DNA of 64,000 nucleotides from Talaromyces rugulosus. Lineage: Eukaryota > Ascomycota > Eurotiomycetes > Eurotiales > Trichocomaceae. The stretch spans positions 1,240,001 through 1,304,000 of the forward strand of contig NC_049562.1 in NCBI RefSeq assembly GCF_013368755.1, read 5' to 3'. This document shows positions 22,299 through 33,530 of this stretch, one piece after another. The notes under the pieces are model-generated. The model searched no databases and was not told the DNA's origin. It saw only the letters and a program-made list of their open reading frames with translations. The position numbers and the translations under genes are program-made. Within the stretch, counting starts at the first letter, position 1; every line of letters begins with the position of its first letter.

Positions 22299-22901
22299 AT
22301 GGCTTCGCTCAAGGCGTTCTACGTTTACACATACGTAGCCAGCGCATGGCTCGCAGTCCAGGGGTTCTTTCTAGCTACGGCCCCTAAGTTTATCGTCACT
22401 TTGCTCTTGGATGACAGCCGTGTCCAGCCCACCGGTACGATATTATTGTGTAGCCTCTGTCCAAGACCATTTAACTGACCCGCGACAAAAGACATCGAAG
22501 CCTATCTATCCCGCTCTCTCGGCCTCACTCTACTTGCAATCGCAATGCTAATCATCTCGCTAAGCGGCTTGCTCCCCTTGACATCGCCGACCGATGCTAT
22601 TTCCGTTGAAGAGACAGATGCCCGTGCCCCATACGCAGTCTCGGCGCTGCTGATCACTACTTTGCTCCACGGTGCTCTAGCATTCTACAACTATACGTGT
22701 TATGTTTCTACTAGCCAGACCGCAATGGCTCTGGGAATGGTTGGCTCCACGATCGTGGCGGCCACGGGCGTTTGGTGTTTGCTCTTCGCTACGGACAAAG
22801 GACGGATCAGTCGCAGAACAGGCGCTGACAAGAGGACATCCGGGTTTCCCTTTAAAAATACTGAGGCGGACAAACGACATCCGGAAAGAAAACAGCTGTA
22901 A
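22299..22901 (+). CDS. Small polytopic membrane protein, unknown function
   Basis: Exons 22299-22434 and 22492-22901; intron 22435-22491; 181 aa. Four hydrophobic segments are visible: about 5-35 (FYVYTYVASAWLAVQGFF), 53-73 (LGLTLLAIAMLIISLSGLL), 90-115 (VSALLITTLLHGALAFYNY) and 120-142 (MALGMVGSTIVAATGVWCLLF). A basic cytosolic tail ends RHPERKQL. The join PT-DIEAYLSRSLGL closes the frame and fits a fungal family I only know as hypothetical. The start is uncertain: an in-frame ATG at 22242 would add a Phe-rich segment (VSFFFFLPPPCL) that could instead be a 5' splice site (GTGAGT) inside an intron. No catalytic motif is visible. Confidence 0.7.
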
Positions 22902-23334
22902 AGTAGCTGTGGGATGAAGTTGAACCAGGCACGGATCTCATCCATGACCATCTTGAGAAACTATACAAATATATGCAATGAGTAACATGAAATCTCCAGC
23001 ATCAGACTAAAATTTGAAATCAAATACAGAAATATCACTCAATCGTTCAAATGAAATCATTCAGTGGACACTGGATAGGCAAATAAAGAAGATCCTTACT
23101 TCATAGCGTTAGCGCAATACGTATATAGTTAGATACTACCTAACCTCATCTAGAAAAGTTTGTTTCCACCGCGAGAAACGTTCAACAAACGACGAGGGCT
23201 TGTATCGTTGATAATACCATATACCAGAAGATGTGACAAAATACATGTATTGGGTGATTATTCTAGCAGGGATTATGATGTCGTTTTTACAATACTAAGA
23301 AATTGAACTACCTACTGGTATGGGGATTTGTTTT
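22902..23334. other. AT-rich spacer
   Basis: About 430 bp with no coding support. Confidence 0.4.
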
Positions 23335-24460
23335 TTTGGTGAATTCAAACGTATATGAAAATGTATTGTCCGAACTGAAGTTGACCAAAAATGGTACCGC
23401 CGGTGAAATGACATCAAGGAGTCCACCCGATGCTCTCACATGACCGCCGGATTGATATAACCCCTGGAATTTTTCCACGGCTCCAATGTCCATCTGAGCT
23501 CTTCTTTTTCTCTTTCGACGATCTTTTTTACAGTCTTCATTTTCCCAGCTTTTAAAGCCTTTTCTTACTTGTCTCACAGCCTCCATCTTTTAGTTGTCTC
23601 GGTAGCCCTACAGCTACTCTACTTTCTCTCCCTGGCCCAAGTACTGAGAATCTTCGCGTGGATGGTTGCTTCTCTCAGGGCTTGATCGAGTGGGCCACTC
23701 AGTACCTCCCGAAAAATTACACTCCTAACGCCAATTTCTCGCAGTTATTAAGGGTCAACGTTGTGAACGGGACGGTCGAGACCAGCTTTGTGACATCTTC
23801 TAGGTCAAATCCCAAGGTCGCAAAGACGGTTTCTGCGATGCTTGGTACAGTTTACAAGCCACCCCCATACCCGACCAGGTCTTCGATACCATTAAATATG
23901 ACCTCGCGAGGAAGAGAAAAGCCTCTACCAAAGGAGGAAACCAGGATCAACAACTTTCAAACTCCAAAGGATATTCCCGCTCTCAACAGTCTGTTCAATG
24001 ACTCAACCAATATCCACAAACTCGAAAACGAGTACCTTGCTTCTGGTAGTCAGGTCATTGGCCTGCGGATCATACACCCGGATAGAATTATCCGCAAAGG
24101 TTCAAAGATTACTTGGTCACATTTAGCCTAGCAGTGTTTGGGGGAATGCTGAACAGCTTGTGAATGGGTCTCAGGGATTCGGTCTGGATAGACAAGCTTT
24201 GCGGCAAGTCTCACGCCTCAACATACTGGCCATCGTCGAGGCCAAAAAGTACCACCGTAGGACAAAAAAAAATGAAACTACTATGTAGGATGTTTGAGAG
24301 TCGGCTTGCTGGGCGCTCGGACATGATGATGAGCCACCACGGCTCAATGGACAGTAAGTGTATCCTGCTCGCAAATGAGAAGTCCTAACTAACACCTGTC
24401 CTAGTCAAGTCTTCCGAAAGGTATTGCTGCTGTGGATGATAGCATTTGAAGATATGCGAT
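23335..24460 (+). pseudogene. Coding remnant or unresolved gene, family unknown
   Basis: A chain of protein-like reading segments on the plus strand without one continuous model. Segments: about 23338-23435 (NVYENVLSELKLTKNG); 23556-24131, open from before any ATG through WATQYLPKNYTPNANF and VIGLRIIHPDRIIRKG to a TAG; then, in another frame, about 24133-24280 (SVWGNAEQLVNGSQGFGLD, LNILAIVEAKKYHRR). A textbook intron follows at 24355-24415 (GTAAGT, CTAACTAAC, TAG). The frame change right after a conserved-looking block suggests a frameshifted gene, although a missed intron is possible. The long segment has GTG, not ATG, at its apparent start. I do not recognise the family. Confidence 0.4.
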
Positions 24461-24965
24461 GTGGAGGAAGCTTAAAATGGGTTGATTGTTTATCAGTTGA
24501 TACATTACATACATAGTTATTATAGTCAATAGTAGGCTCCTGTGTTATATCATAGATTGACTGTCCAATGCACCCCTTAATTAGTACTTATTTAGCTACA
24601 TGAACTACGGTTGTCACCTGATCGTGCATCAAGTCTTTTGATTGAAGACTGGGATAATAATAATACATTGACGTCATCTATACGCCGAGATTATTGACGC
24701 TTCCAAGTACAAAAACGCTGAACACATGCAAATTTGTAACCCATACATGAAATAAAGTAAGAATGCTTGCCGGTGGAAACCTGCCATTCGGCTTGTTGGA
24801 AAAACAAAGTGCAAGGAAAAACCGTAAGTATGGCCAAAAAACCCGACACCAGGTCACCACCAGATGCGTCTATCTAAGAATACATGAATATAATAATTTT
24901 TCTTTCGTTATCCAATTTCACATCTCCAGACTCTCCATCGGGAGCGGTACATAATATACTCCGTC
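24461..24965. other. AT-rich spacer
   Basis: About 500 bp of AT-rich DNA with a TACTCCGT-type motif near 24957. No gene seen. Confidence 0.4.
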
Positions 24966-25634
24966 TCATATCGATGAGACCTTTTGTCGTTTCCGTGGTG
25001 AGTTGAGGTACTCGCGAGTGCCGTCATCGTGATATTTAAAGCGAGCGTGGGCGTTTGGATTTGCCTGGAAGTTGGCAGGCATGGATAATTCATCGTGAAC
25101 AAATTTTATAGGCGGCGAAGGGGCCTTGTGGGAAGACAAGCGCCGTTTGCTTTTTTGGCGAGAACGTGGTGATGAAGTTGTTGAGGTGGTTGGAGTTGTT
25201 GGAGGTGTCAGCATTGTTCGAGCCGATGAAGCAGGAGACCTCGTTAACCCGGGTACTGGTGCAGATTCGATGTCGTCGTCTGAAGTATTGTAGAACGATT
25301 GGCTAACATGAAGCTCTTCGAGAAATTGGCTGGTGCCCTTTCCCTCCCAAGGTGTGGCCCAAGGTGTCAGGCCGAGCGGCTGGTTTCTGCCTGGTAGTTT
25401 GTCGAGTATATTGGGCGTATAGGTAGAGAGGGAAACATGCAAATATGAGGGATGTAGTTCGTCTGCTGTATATACCCCGGCGATGTTGCCTGTAGGGCGT
25501 GGGAGTGCAGAATAGTCGTTACGTGATGGGATATTTGCAGTGCTGAGAAACGGGTCTTCCCAGATGTCGTTCATCTCAGCAGACGCGAGAGTTGGGTCAT
25601 CGCCTATGAGATAAGAATGCGGATTATGGCCCAT
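24966..25634 (-). CDS. Hypothetical Ser/Thr/Pro-rich protein, possible nuclear protein
   Basis: Single-exon frame of 222 aa from the ATG at 25634. The N-terminus (MGHNPHSYLIGDDPTLASAE) and the block SYLHVSLSTYTPNILDKLPG look ordered. Residues about 130-175 are a Thr/Ser/Pro-rich linker (LTPPTTPTTSTTSS) ending in basic RQKSKRR. The C-terminus carries KFVHDELSMPANF, FKYHDDGTREYL and RKRQK, a likely nuclear signal. The same frame stays open upstream of 25634, so a 5' exon could exist. It follows RPP40 on the same strand after 222 bp. The family is not recognised; it may be lineage-restricted. Confidence 0.6.
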   Translation of the reverse strand: MGHNPHSYLIGDDPTLASAEMNDIWEDPFLSTANIPSRNDYSALPRPTGNIAGVYTADELHPSYLHVSLSTYTPNILDKLPGRNQPLGLTPWATPWEGKGTSQFLEELHVSQSFYNTSDDDIESAPVPGLTRSPASSARTMLTPPTTPTTSTTSSPRSRQKSKRRLSSHKAPSPPIKFVHDELSMPANFQANPNAHARFKYHDDGTREYLNSPRKRQKVSSI

Positions 25635-25816
25635 GATCACTTTGAAAGGCTCCGGGACAGCGTATGTTGTTGAGATGCGATGAAAAAGCGAGAGCGAGAG
25701 CGAAAGGCTGGGATGAACCCTCGTATTTGCCGGGCTGGGAGGTGATGCTAAGGGTAGAAGGAAAGAGCGGGAGAGGAACCGGCAGCGGACACCTTAAATC
25801 TCACAGCCACTCGAAA

Positions 25817-25840
25817 CATCATCATCATCATCATCATCAT
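25817..25840 (+). repeat. (CAT)8 microsatellite
   Basis: Eight CAT units in the spacer between RPP40 and the hypothetical gene. The plus-strand frame that reads it as a His run is not a gene. Confidence 0.9.
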
Positions 25841-25856
25841 ACATACACAGGCATCG

Positions 25857-27305
25857 CTACGCCCGCTGTGACGCGCCGACGAATTCCCAGGAAATGTGAT
25901 TGCTGTGCCAGGCCATTATATTGTACCCATCAGCATTCTCGACAGCGTGTCTGTTGAATGCCGTGGCCGATAGGGAAGCCCAGTCGTTCACCTCGTCAGT
26001 GCGGTTCCGGTATTCATGGCTGCCACGGTTAGCATCGCCATCCATCTACTTGGCAAACATCCTATACTCACAGCAGAGAAAGGAAGAGCTGGGTGATCCA
26101 GTTCGCAGTCATGGCGCCGTGCCATCGCAGCGTCACGAGAGTCGATGATGGCTGTGGACGCTCCGGGTCTGACTGAGGCAGCGAATACCGGCTGAGATAG
26201 GGGTCGATGTCGTCGCCTACTAATATTCTCGGGGACTCAAGCGACACCAGGGCGAGCCATTCCGACAGGTCGTTGCAGTAGTCCTCGATGTCGGTTTCTG
26301 AAGCCAAAGAGGCAACCTCGTCCGTAGACAGCGGCGGCGTGTACATGTGAGGGTGGACGGTTTCTGTGAAACGGCAAGTTGCTATCCTCGGCTGGTGTTT
26401 TGCGAGGAGGCTCATAGCTGGATGTTTCCAGGGTCAGACAACAGCTCTCACAAGAACTTGCAGCAAGCTTACCTTGATCCAGCGAGCCTACAGAGACAGA
26501 CGAGTCGACGAGCAGCAGCCAGGTCAGCGAGGCGTTAAGCACATTGCGAAAGGCCCAGGCAACGCGCTCGAAGCCTTTCTTGCCGTGCAGCATCGACGGC
26601 TGGCGGAGATCGAGATCGACCGCTGCAGCAGATTAGACGAGTTTCTATCATAGTGGAGGAGACCAACTGAATCGTTCTTTGGCATGTTTCCTCGCGCCGC
26701 TGCGAATTGGCTTGCCCGTGAGGCCGGAGCGCTCGTACTTTTCTTTGCCCAGCTCGAGTGTCACGACTCCTGCCAGTTAGGAAGAAGCGTCAGTCGGTAC
26801 TCAATTCACTTATTTCTCTTCTGCGCTTTCTCCATGTTCCATAGGCAGCTGACTTACCATCGCGCACAGAGTAAACATCGTCTACGCCTGGTCGGCCCTC
26901 GGAGAGCATAAGAGCAGACCCTAAGTACATCAGTACTACTCCCTTCTTTGCAGTCCAGAAGATGAGTACCTGTCTTGATAAACGCGTTGAAAAAGTCACC
27001 TTCTAACAACGACGACAGAGGCATAATGACTTGGATATACTGCGGCTGCTCTAGCCTCGAACGCATCGAGCTCCATACTGCGTTATACACATCTTTAGGC
27101 AGAATCAACTCGGTCTAAAGCAAGATTAGACCACATTATGGAACAAAAAAAGGCGTCTTACTGTGTGCACAAACGCGTGGTTTGAAATTGTCGAAAATGG
27201 CGCCTTTCGAGGCGGCGGCTTTTCACGATCTACATGGGCCGGCAGCTGGCCAAAAGAAGTATAGGTTTTTTCATGGCCGGACGCCTCGTCGTTAAAGTCC
27301 AGCAT
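25857..27305 (-). CDS. rpp40: Ribonuclease P/MRP protein subunit RPP40-like
   Basis: Protein subunit of RNase P/MRP (Rpp40 family), acting in tRNA 5' and rRNA processing. Seven exons: 27305-27162, 27114-26970, 26920-26858, 26769-26668, 26622-26473, 26417-26072, 26019-25857; 370 aa. The pieces join precisely into the family pattern: YTSFGQLPAHVD, KAPFSTISNHAFVHT, ELILPKDVYNAV, IMPLSSLLEGDFFNAFIKTG, ALMLSEGRPGVDDVYSV, SMLHGKKGFERVAWAFRNVLN, WLALVSLESPRILVGDDIDPYL, LRWHGAMTANWITQLF and DGYNIMAWHSNHISWEFVGAS. Introns are 45-88 nt; intron 26667-26623 is 45 nt with an unusual GTTGGT donor. The last exon is needed to restore the conserved end. Confidence 0.88.
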
Positions 27306-28144
27306 CTTTGCGATTTGTTTTTCTGTTGGAAAAAAAATCTCACATTTGCCTAGGTGACCGCGTCGCCAAACGTGACACGTCCTTGGGGCTGCTAAAAGCT
27401 CGGCACGCGGTTCTCAAAGTCTTCAAAAAAATGATCTCCAGGAAAATCTCAATTAGTCGACTGAAGTGAAGATAAGCTCGAAAGCTAGAAGATTGTGGGG
27501 AAGCTCCCAGTGACGGATTCACCATTCCGGTCCCGTTTAGCGCCTCTCGCCGCCCAGGGGATTGCCCGGCCAAATCATCGTGAAGTCGGTGTGGGGTCAG
27601 ACTACATATTCGATGTCGGTCACTATTATTGGCAACGATCTCGTCGCTCTTAGAGCTATTTGAAGTACGAGAACACGAGACTTGGTTTTTAATTAAGTTT
27701 ACTTGCATATAATAGGTGGGAAATGAATACAGACTCAGATTATCTGCCTTTTCCAAATGTCAACTTGGTTCAATGTTGTTACAGTTTAGCATGAACTGGA
27801 TGAAAATTTTTTTACAAGGCTTCTATTGCTAGTTTGCTACGCGTGACTAAATTTAAAGACGCGTCAAAAAAATTGATTTTTTTTCCTTCCGGAAAAGGAA
27901 AACTTCAGAATACATGATCCGTGGTTCCTCGTAGGCAACCATACATAAGTAGTCTTTGAGAACATTCCATGGACATTCTCACATTTGAAGCTGTCGTGTC
28001 GAAATCAGTTGATCTAGACAGTAGTTCGAATACTGACATCATTCAGCAGCAGACATCAATTGATATATAACTAGACATCAGGCATGACGCAGCATCAACA
28101 TATATAACCATTAAATTAATAATCTTACATCTTCAAAGCCCAAG
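27306..28144. other. RPP40 upstream region and THO3 3' region
   Basis: About 840 bp, AT-rich in the right half. A 138-codon minus-strand frame (27340-27756) has no family features and starts in the RPP40 promoter. Confidence 0.4.
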
Positions 28145-29411
28145 CTAAAGACCTCCCCCAGCAGCCCCAACAATCCTCAAGCCGCCAGCATTCCCACTAT
28201 CAGCCATGGACGAATACGCAAGCCAATACCGTGTGGGATGCCACGCAACCGCCGGAATCCCCGAAGTAGTCACAGGGATCGAATGCACACTGTCGCCTGT
28301 CTCGGCGTGGAAGATCTCAAGCCCACTAGCGCCCACTTCCTCGCTGGCGCCGCACAGGAACCGGCCATCAAAACTCCAGCTCACATCGCGGATCGTGCCG
28401 CTGCCTTCGCTGGAGACTGTGCGCCGGCAGACCCAGTCTGTGGTATCCCAGAGGGAGATGAGTGCGTCGCTGCCGCCGACGGCCAAATACCGTGCGGTGG
28501 GCGCGAGAGATAAGGCGAGACAGGCAGAGCTGTGCGCGTTGAGGGTGTGGCGTAGTGTGAAGGATGGGTATGAGAATATCTTGACGGTGCCGTCGCCTGT
28601 TGTGGCTAGGAAATCGAGATCTGGGGCGGACTCGGTTGGGACGTGATGTGAAAATGTCGTCGCGTTCGTCTGGGTGTTTTGTGGCTGTGAGGGCAGTGTT
28701 GTATACGTCGACGTAGCTTTTTCAGTCGTAGCTCCATTCGTCATGATCGTAGGCGTCGACAGGCTTTCAATCGATACAGGCACCAGTGTGTCGTCCTAGA
28801 GCAACCATATTAAAACCCAAAAAAAAAAGAAAACCAAATACATCACTCGACTCTGATATCTTACCTTCCTCCCAACAATAACAACCTTCCCATCCGCCGA
28901 CCACGACAGCGTAAATGCCTCTCCACCTACATCCAACCGACTCACACAAGTCTTGGATCGCACATCCCAAAAGCGCACTGTGCCATCACTCGAGCAGCTC
29001 GCCAGCTCGGCATCCCGGACTGGATTAAACAGAACCTTTTCAATCCCTGCAGAATGCCCGCGCAGCTCCGTCGAGTATCTCGCATTCGCGCGCTCGGGGT
29101 TCCATATGCGAAGCGTGCGGTTCGCGGAGCCCGTGGCGATGAGTTGGCCGGTTGGGTTCCAGGCAAGTGTCCGGATTCTATAATATCACCAGAAATGAGC
29201 TTCTCTTATTTGACCTTTGTTTTCTCTCATCTCCCCTTTTTCGCAATGCGAGAAATGGTTTTTGAGTTGGGTCTTTTCGGGAAAGAACGAACATGTGCGA
29301 TCCAGGTCCCCGCGCGGCGGGATCCTGGTAATTTTGGGTTTTTAACGAGCCAAAGAGGTACCCAAACCGATCTTTGTGGATGAATCGCCGGTCTGGTTGT
29401 CTGGAGGCCAT
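28145..29411 (-). CDS. tho3: THO complex subunit THO3 / Tex1-like WD40 protein
   Basis: WD40 propeller of the THO/TREX complex coupling transcription to mRNA export. Exons 29411-29293, 29177-28865, 28795-28145; 360 aa. The N-terminus (FGYLFGSLKTQNYQDP, RGPGSH) leads into WD repeats: IRTLAWNPTGQLIATGSANRTLRIWNPE, TELRGHSAGIEKVLFNP, ELASCSSDGTVRFWDVR, AFTLSWSADGKVVIVG, FLATTGDGTVKIFSY, CLALSLAPTARYLAVGGSDALISLWD, RDVSWSFDGRFLCGASEE and PAVAWHPTRYWLAYSS. A disordered Thr/Asn-rich insert (about 160-190) lies between repeats. The first intron uses a GTTCGT donor; the join yields SHIIRTLAW, one residue longer than I expect, so the exon 1 border is slightly uncertain. Confidence 0.9.
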
Positions 29412-29997
29412 TGTAGAGGGAATTTCGCCGTGGAAACGTGAGACTCGAGAGACTCGGGGAACTTCGAGAAACGATGTTGAACGCCGCGCCTATTCCGGGA
29501 TGGCTGTAGCTGTGCGTTGAAGGCCCGCCTTCATGTGCATCGTCTTTTGGGCAGCGTGAAGATAGGGATAAAAGTGTCCGCGCTAATTGAAGGCCATGTA
29601 ATTGGCGATGCGACGGCCTGGAGTTCAAAGGTTGAAGGTGAAGACAAAGCGGGAGCAGCTCAATTGAAGCTTCGGAGATGATGATGCGGGCCATTGGTGC
29701 CTCAGGCAGCCAACGCGTCTGAATACTAGGAAGTTTCAACTAGTACATAAAAAAATTAAAATTCTAATCATGGTAAGTAATATTGAATATTATGATAATA
29801 TCTGAGATTTGGCTTGTCAAAAAAAGAAGAAAAAACATCAATATCAAACGAATGGTGGATATCCAAATTCCCTCACGATACTCCACTAGCACCAAAAGCA
29901 CAAAAAAAAAAAAAAAAAAACCCTGGACGCTATCTATGTATATACCAAAATATTGGTAGTGAATAAAGACTCCATTTACAACGGCTATATTAACTCA
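29412..29997. other. THO3 upstream region with A19 run
   Basis: About 590 bp including an A19 homopolymer at 29902-29920, near the 3' end of the downstream Zn2Cys6 gene. No gene seen. Confidence 0.5.
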
Positions 29998-32784
29998 TCA
30001 TTGAGGCCAGCCATTCCAACCCATTCCCTCCAACATCTGCTCAAACTGGCGGTTCGAAAATGGATCCATATCATCAGTCATTTCAAGAGAAGGATCCTCA
30101 AGCCCCGTCGGTTGCTCTATCGGATGGGACCAGCCTGCATTCAAAGCAAACGGGTTCTCCATTCCTGTCGGGTCCAATTCGCTGTTCAACGTTGTCGCGT
30201 CGAAGAGTACTGATTTTGAAAAGTCCATGTTATTGTACATATTGTTGAAATCATGATTCAAAGGGTCCGGAGTGGCCATATCTTTGGTGTTGTTTGATCC
30301 ATTTGGTGGCTGTGTGTTTGACAACGGTCTATCCACGCTAGGAGGGGTGATGGCGGTGTTGGACGAAGAGTTCATTGTGGCTGGCGAGGCCTTTTCAGAG
30401 CTAGAATTTGTGTTGTCATTTGCGAGAGAAATGTTCATTTCGCTAGTTGGCCACGCGTGGAGGTCGTCAAACCCAGGACTTGGGTTTGCATTCACAGAAT
30501 TATTAGTAGACCCCTGGTGGCTTGGATTTGGCCCTCGTTGTCGATTCGGAAGGGAGCCAAAATTATTGGATACTCGGCTGTCCGGGGAGTTTGTATTGCT
30601 GGTTTCCCTGGCATTCTCTGGCGACGAATTTAGACGTGCAATGTGTACACAGTCGCTGATGTCATTCTGTTCCTACTATACGTTAGCCCAAATTCATGTA
30701 CTTATATACTAGATAATAGCATCACTTACGGTTGGTTTCCGGCCCATCTTACTAGTAGTCATAGACGCAAACTCAGTCCCAGCCAAGTCAACGTCTAGCT
30801 GAATCAAAAAGGATTCGGTAAGAGAGCTGAACTGCTTCAGTGCATTCAAAGCCGTGAGCAGGAAATGCAACGAAGATTTGACAGCCTGGTCGTCTGGTCG
30901 TGACTTCAAGTATTGCACAAAGACTCGAGCAGCAACGTAGAGGCAGAAAGCACAGAAAGGATTCATCTATAAAAGCTGTTAGTTGACCAAGAAACCAATC
31001 AACGTATCGAGTCTACTACTCACTGTAGATAAATCCGTGTGACTGATCATCCTCATTATGCTGGCAACCTGGTCCGCCGCAATGATACACCTCCGTTTGC
31101 TTTCTGCCGCAATTTGATTTTGCAGCTTGTTCTTCTCGGCCTTGAAAATGGCCGCCTGGTGCAAACAAATCGTGGATGTGTGGATACTCATGTTGGCGAA
31201 GATAATGTTTGGGTTCTTGATACCTCGCGGCAAACGAAGAGAATTGGGAAGCGAGAGTGAGATGTTCAGGAGTATGTTGTCATAAGCTCGATGGCGCTTC
31301 CAAAACTCCCCATTAACATCATTTTCTCTATCTTGGGAGTCGGGTCGATGCAGATGTGTGAGATTCAGTCCAAAAATACAGGACATCAACGCCACGCTTC
31401 CCAGAGGGGATAGATTCGCAATATCACCGGCTAAAACATCTTTCATTGTCGGTGCCACTTCAGCCTTTCCAGTCAAAAAAGCGTCATCACTGGCAGGAAG
31501 ATTTGTCAAAATCTGTGAGCAATGTGTCAGTATTCTCTCCTAGTAGTCTCGTGAAAAATGTCTCGTGACATACATCTCTCTCGTCAAACATCATCGGCCA
31601 TCCAGTACCAATACTAGCATAACGGTCATGGCAAAACGCTATCCAGAACGTTCGCCTTCTTTCCTCTCTCTCTATCCAGTCGCGGGGTGGCGGAATGCAG
31701 TGTTTTACATCCAGTCCAACTCCATCTAATCGGTTCAGGCACATCATGGATGCCAATCTTGCCCCCCTTCCTACACTGACCCAAGCTCGGGGAAACAGCA
31801 TTTGCTTAAATTCATATAGTGAAATCAAGAGCCATGCCTGGCAGTGAGCAATGGTGACCATGTGCTCTCCGTGGCCTTTCATCTCGTCCAATTGAATGTA
31901 CTTTCGAGCGCGAGCATACAAATGTTCCTCCAGAAAAGAGTATTTTGGTGTAATCGAAGCAGCTAATGCCCACATGCTATAGCGTAAGCAAACTGGAGGG
32001 CGCATATTAGGGGCTAGATCCATAGCGGCATAGTATCGAGGTCGGTGCATCATCGGACTAGCCGGATAGACTCTATCAAAGTATATCGAGGTTCTGCACT
32101 TGTGTAAGTAATGCTGATGGAAAACATTTATATCAAAATCGTGTAAGAACTTACAGATCGTCTACGACCTCCTTGGTCGGCAACGGTTCCTCGAGTCCCA
32201 AGCTTATGATCTCCCATGAGGAATCGGTGCTTAAATTCGGGTCGTTGGATAAAAAATTACCCGAAAACGATTGCGAGCCCAAGCCGTCTGGGAGTTGCTG
32301 AAAAGGCGAAGTATTCGAAATAGATGAGAAATCCGAGATTCCCGGATTTGCGATTGTTGGAGGTTGTGAATGGCGACTTGTCGGCTGACTGTCCGATTCT
32401 TGACTCTTTATCAAAGTTTCAACCTGGGCTGCAGCAAATCAATCAGCAAGGGCCCTCCTTAAAACCTCTCAAATGGAGTACCTGTGATGGGAACATACCG
32501 AGTCTTGCCTCCAGTTGCTTCACATATCCTCGCTTCGGGCCACTCTTCTTGCGCACCTCGTCGTAGGCGCAATTATGGCCCACGCGAGCGCAGGTTCCGC
32601 AGCTGGGTTTCTTTCCATCGCATTTCAGTTTTCTCTTCCTACAGACGACGCATGCCATTCGTTTTGGGCGAGGGACGTAGTTGTTATCGTCATCGTTTGT
32701 AGACGCCGCGTGCGGCTCAGAGATGTCCAGAGACATAGGTTGTCCGGAGAAGTCATTGAATGATTCCTGTTCCTGAGAAGACAT
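29998..32784 (-). CDS. Zn2Cys6 transcription factor with fungal-specific regulatory domain
   Basis: Nuclear DNA-binding regulator; targets unknown. Six exons: 32784-32499, 32428-32155, 32093-31574, 31512-31024, 30966-30730, 30672-29998; 826 aa. The zinc cluster is ACVVCRKRKLKC to SCGTCARVGHNC with C45, C48, C55, C62, C65, C72. A linker (KKSGPKRGYVKQLEARL) runs into a short coiled coil (QVETLIKSQ). The middle homology region starts SIYFDRVYPASPMMHRPRY and contains WIEREERRRTFWIAFCHDRY, typical of the fungal-specific TF domain. The C-terminus is Asn/Ser/Pro-rich with acidic patches, as in activation domains. The start ATG at 32784 is the first in frame. In the second exon join the acceptor at 32094 is required to give DDLTSIYF. 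Confidence 0.93.
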
Positions 32785-33530
32785 GATGGGCCATAGAGTG
32801 TTGAGAAGTCGGTCTTCAGAATGAAGCGGCGGAGAATGGTAGACTGGAGTGGCGAGCTGAACACCGGAATACTGCAATCGCGTATTGGATTTATCTCAAA
32901 ACAGTGCGCCCCCCTCAGCTCGGCTTAACCAATGTTGAAAGCAAAACGAAACGGTATCGTTGGAGTTGTGGTGGATGTGAGGGATAGGATAGAGTTGGTA
33001 GAAGGTTCTAAGGTGTGGTGCGCGGGCAAAGAAGGTATTAATCTGACATTACTGCATCTAGCAATTAGTAGGGACGGTAAAGCACCATACACGATGTCTC
33101 CAACTCACAGTATAAACTCATTTGCGAATGTCCAAAGTCCCGCTCAGTCATTTGCAGGTCGAAGTCCGTCTGGGGTTGGCGGCGGATTTCCGGACTGACG
33201 ACAGGCGACTGCCTACAGCCCCACGACGTCCAACACCCGAAACAAGTTAGAGCCTCGATTATAAATACTACGCACGACTTATCTACCAAGTACGATTGCA
33301 ACAACAATAAGAATAATAGTTAAACAAATGCAAAAGTGATGGATTCGGTGTATTATACAGCAGGCCAAGAATGCCAGACCATCAACCATGGATGCAGAAT
33401 ATGCGTTAAGCAACAAGAGTTCTTTCCGTGGCCTCAGAATATTGTACATGCAAATCGCAACGCCCCAAAGCAATATATTGTATCTCAAACAAAAATGGAA
33501 AATGTGGGTTCACAGTCATTATCGTGTCGA
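32785..33530. other. Zn2Cys6 factor promoter / RML2 3' region
   Basis: About 750 bp between two minus-strand genes. No coding support. It must contain the TF promoter next to 32785. Confidence 0.4.

Noticed and set aside
23308..23586. 92-codon minus-strand ATG frame
   Set aside because: Overlaps the plus-strand remnant and has Lys/Arg-rich but non-family sequence; weaker than the plus reading, though not excluded.
25664..25957. Plus-strand frame with a His8 run
   Set aside because: The run is the (CAT)8 microsatellite and the frame overlaps the 3' exon of RPP40 antisense.
27340..27756. 138-codon minus-strand frame upstream of RPP40
   Set aside because: It lies in the RPP40 promoter, is Ser/Arg/Leu-rich and lacks any motif.
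28000..28140. Possible tRNA B-box (TAGTTCGAATAC) near 28025
   Set aside because: No matching A-box or cloverleaf could be drawn around it; no tRNA gene supported anywhere in the window.
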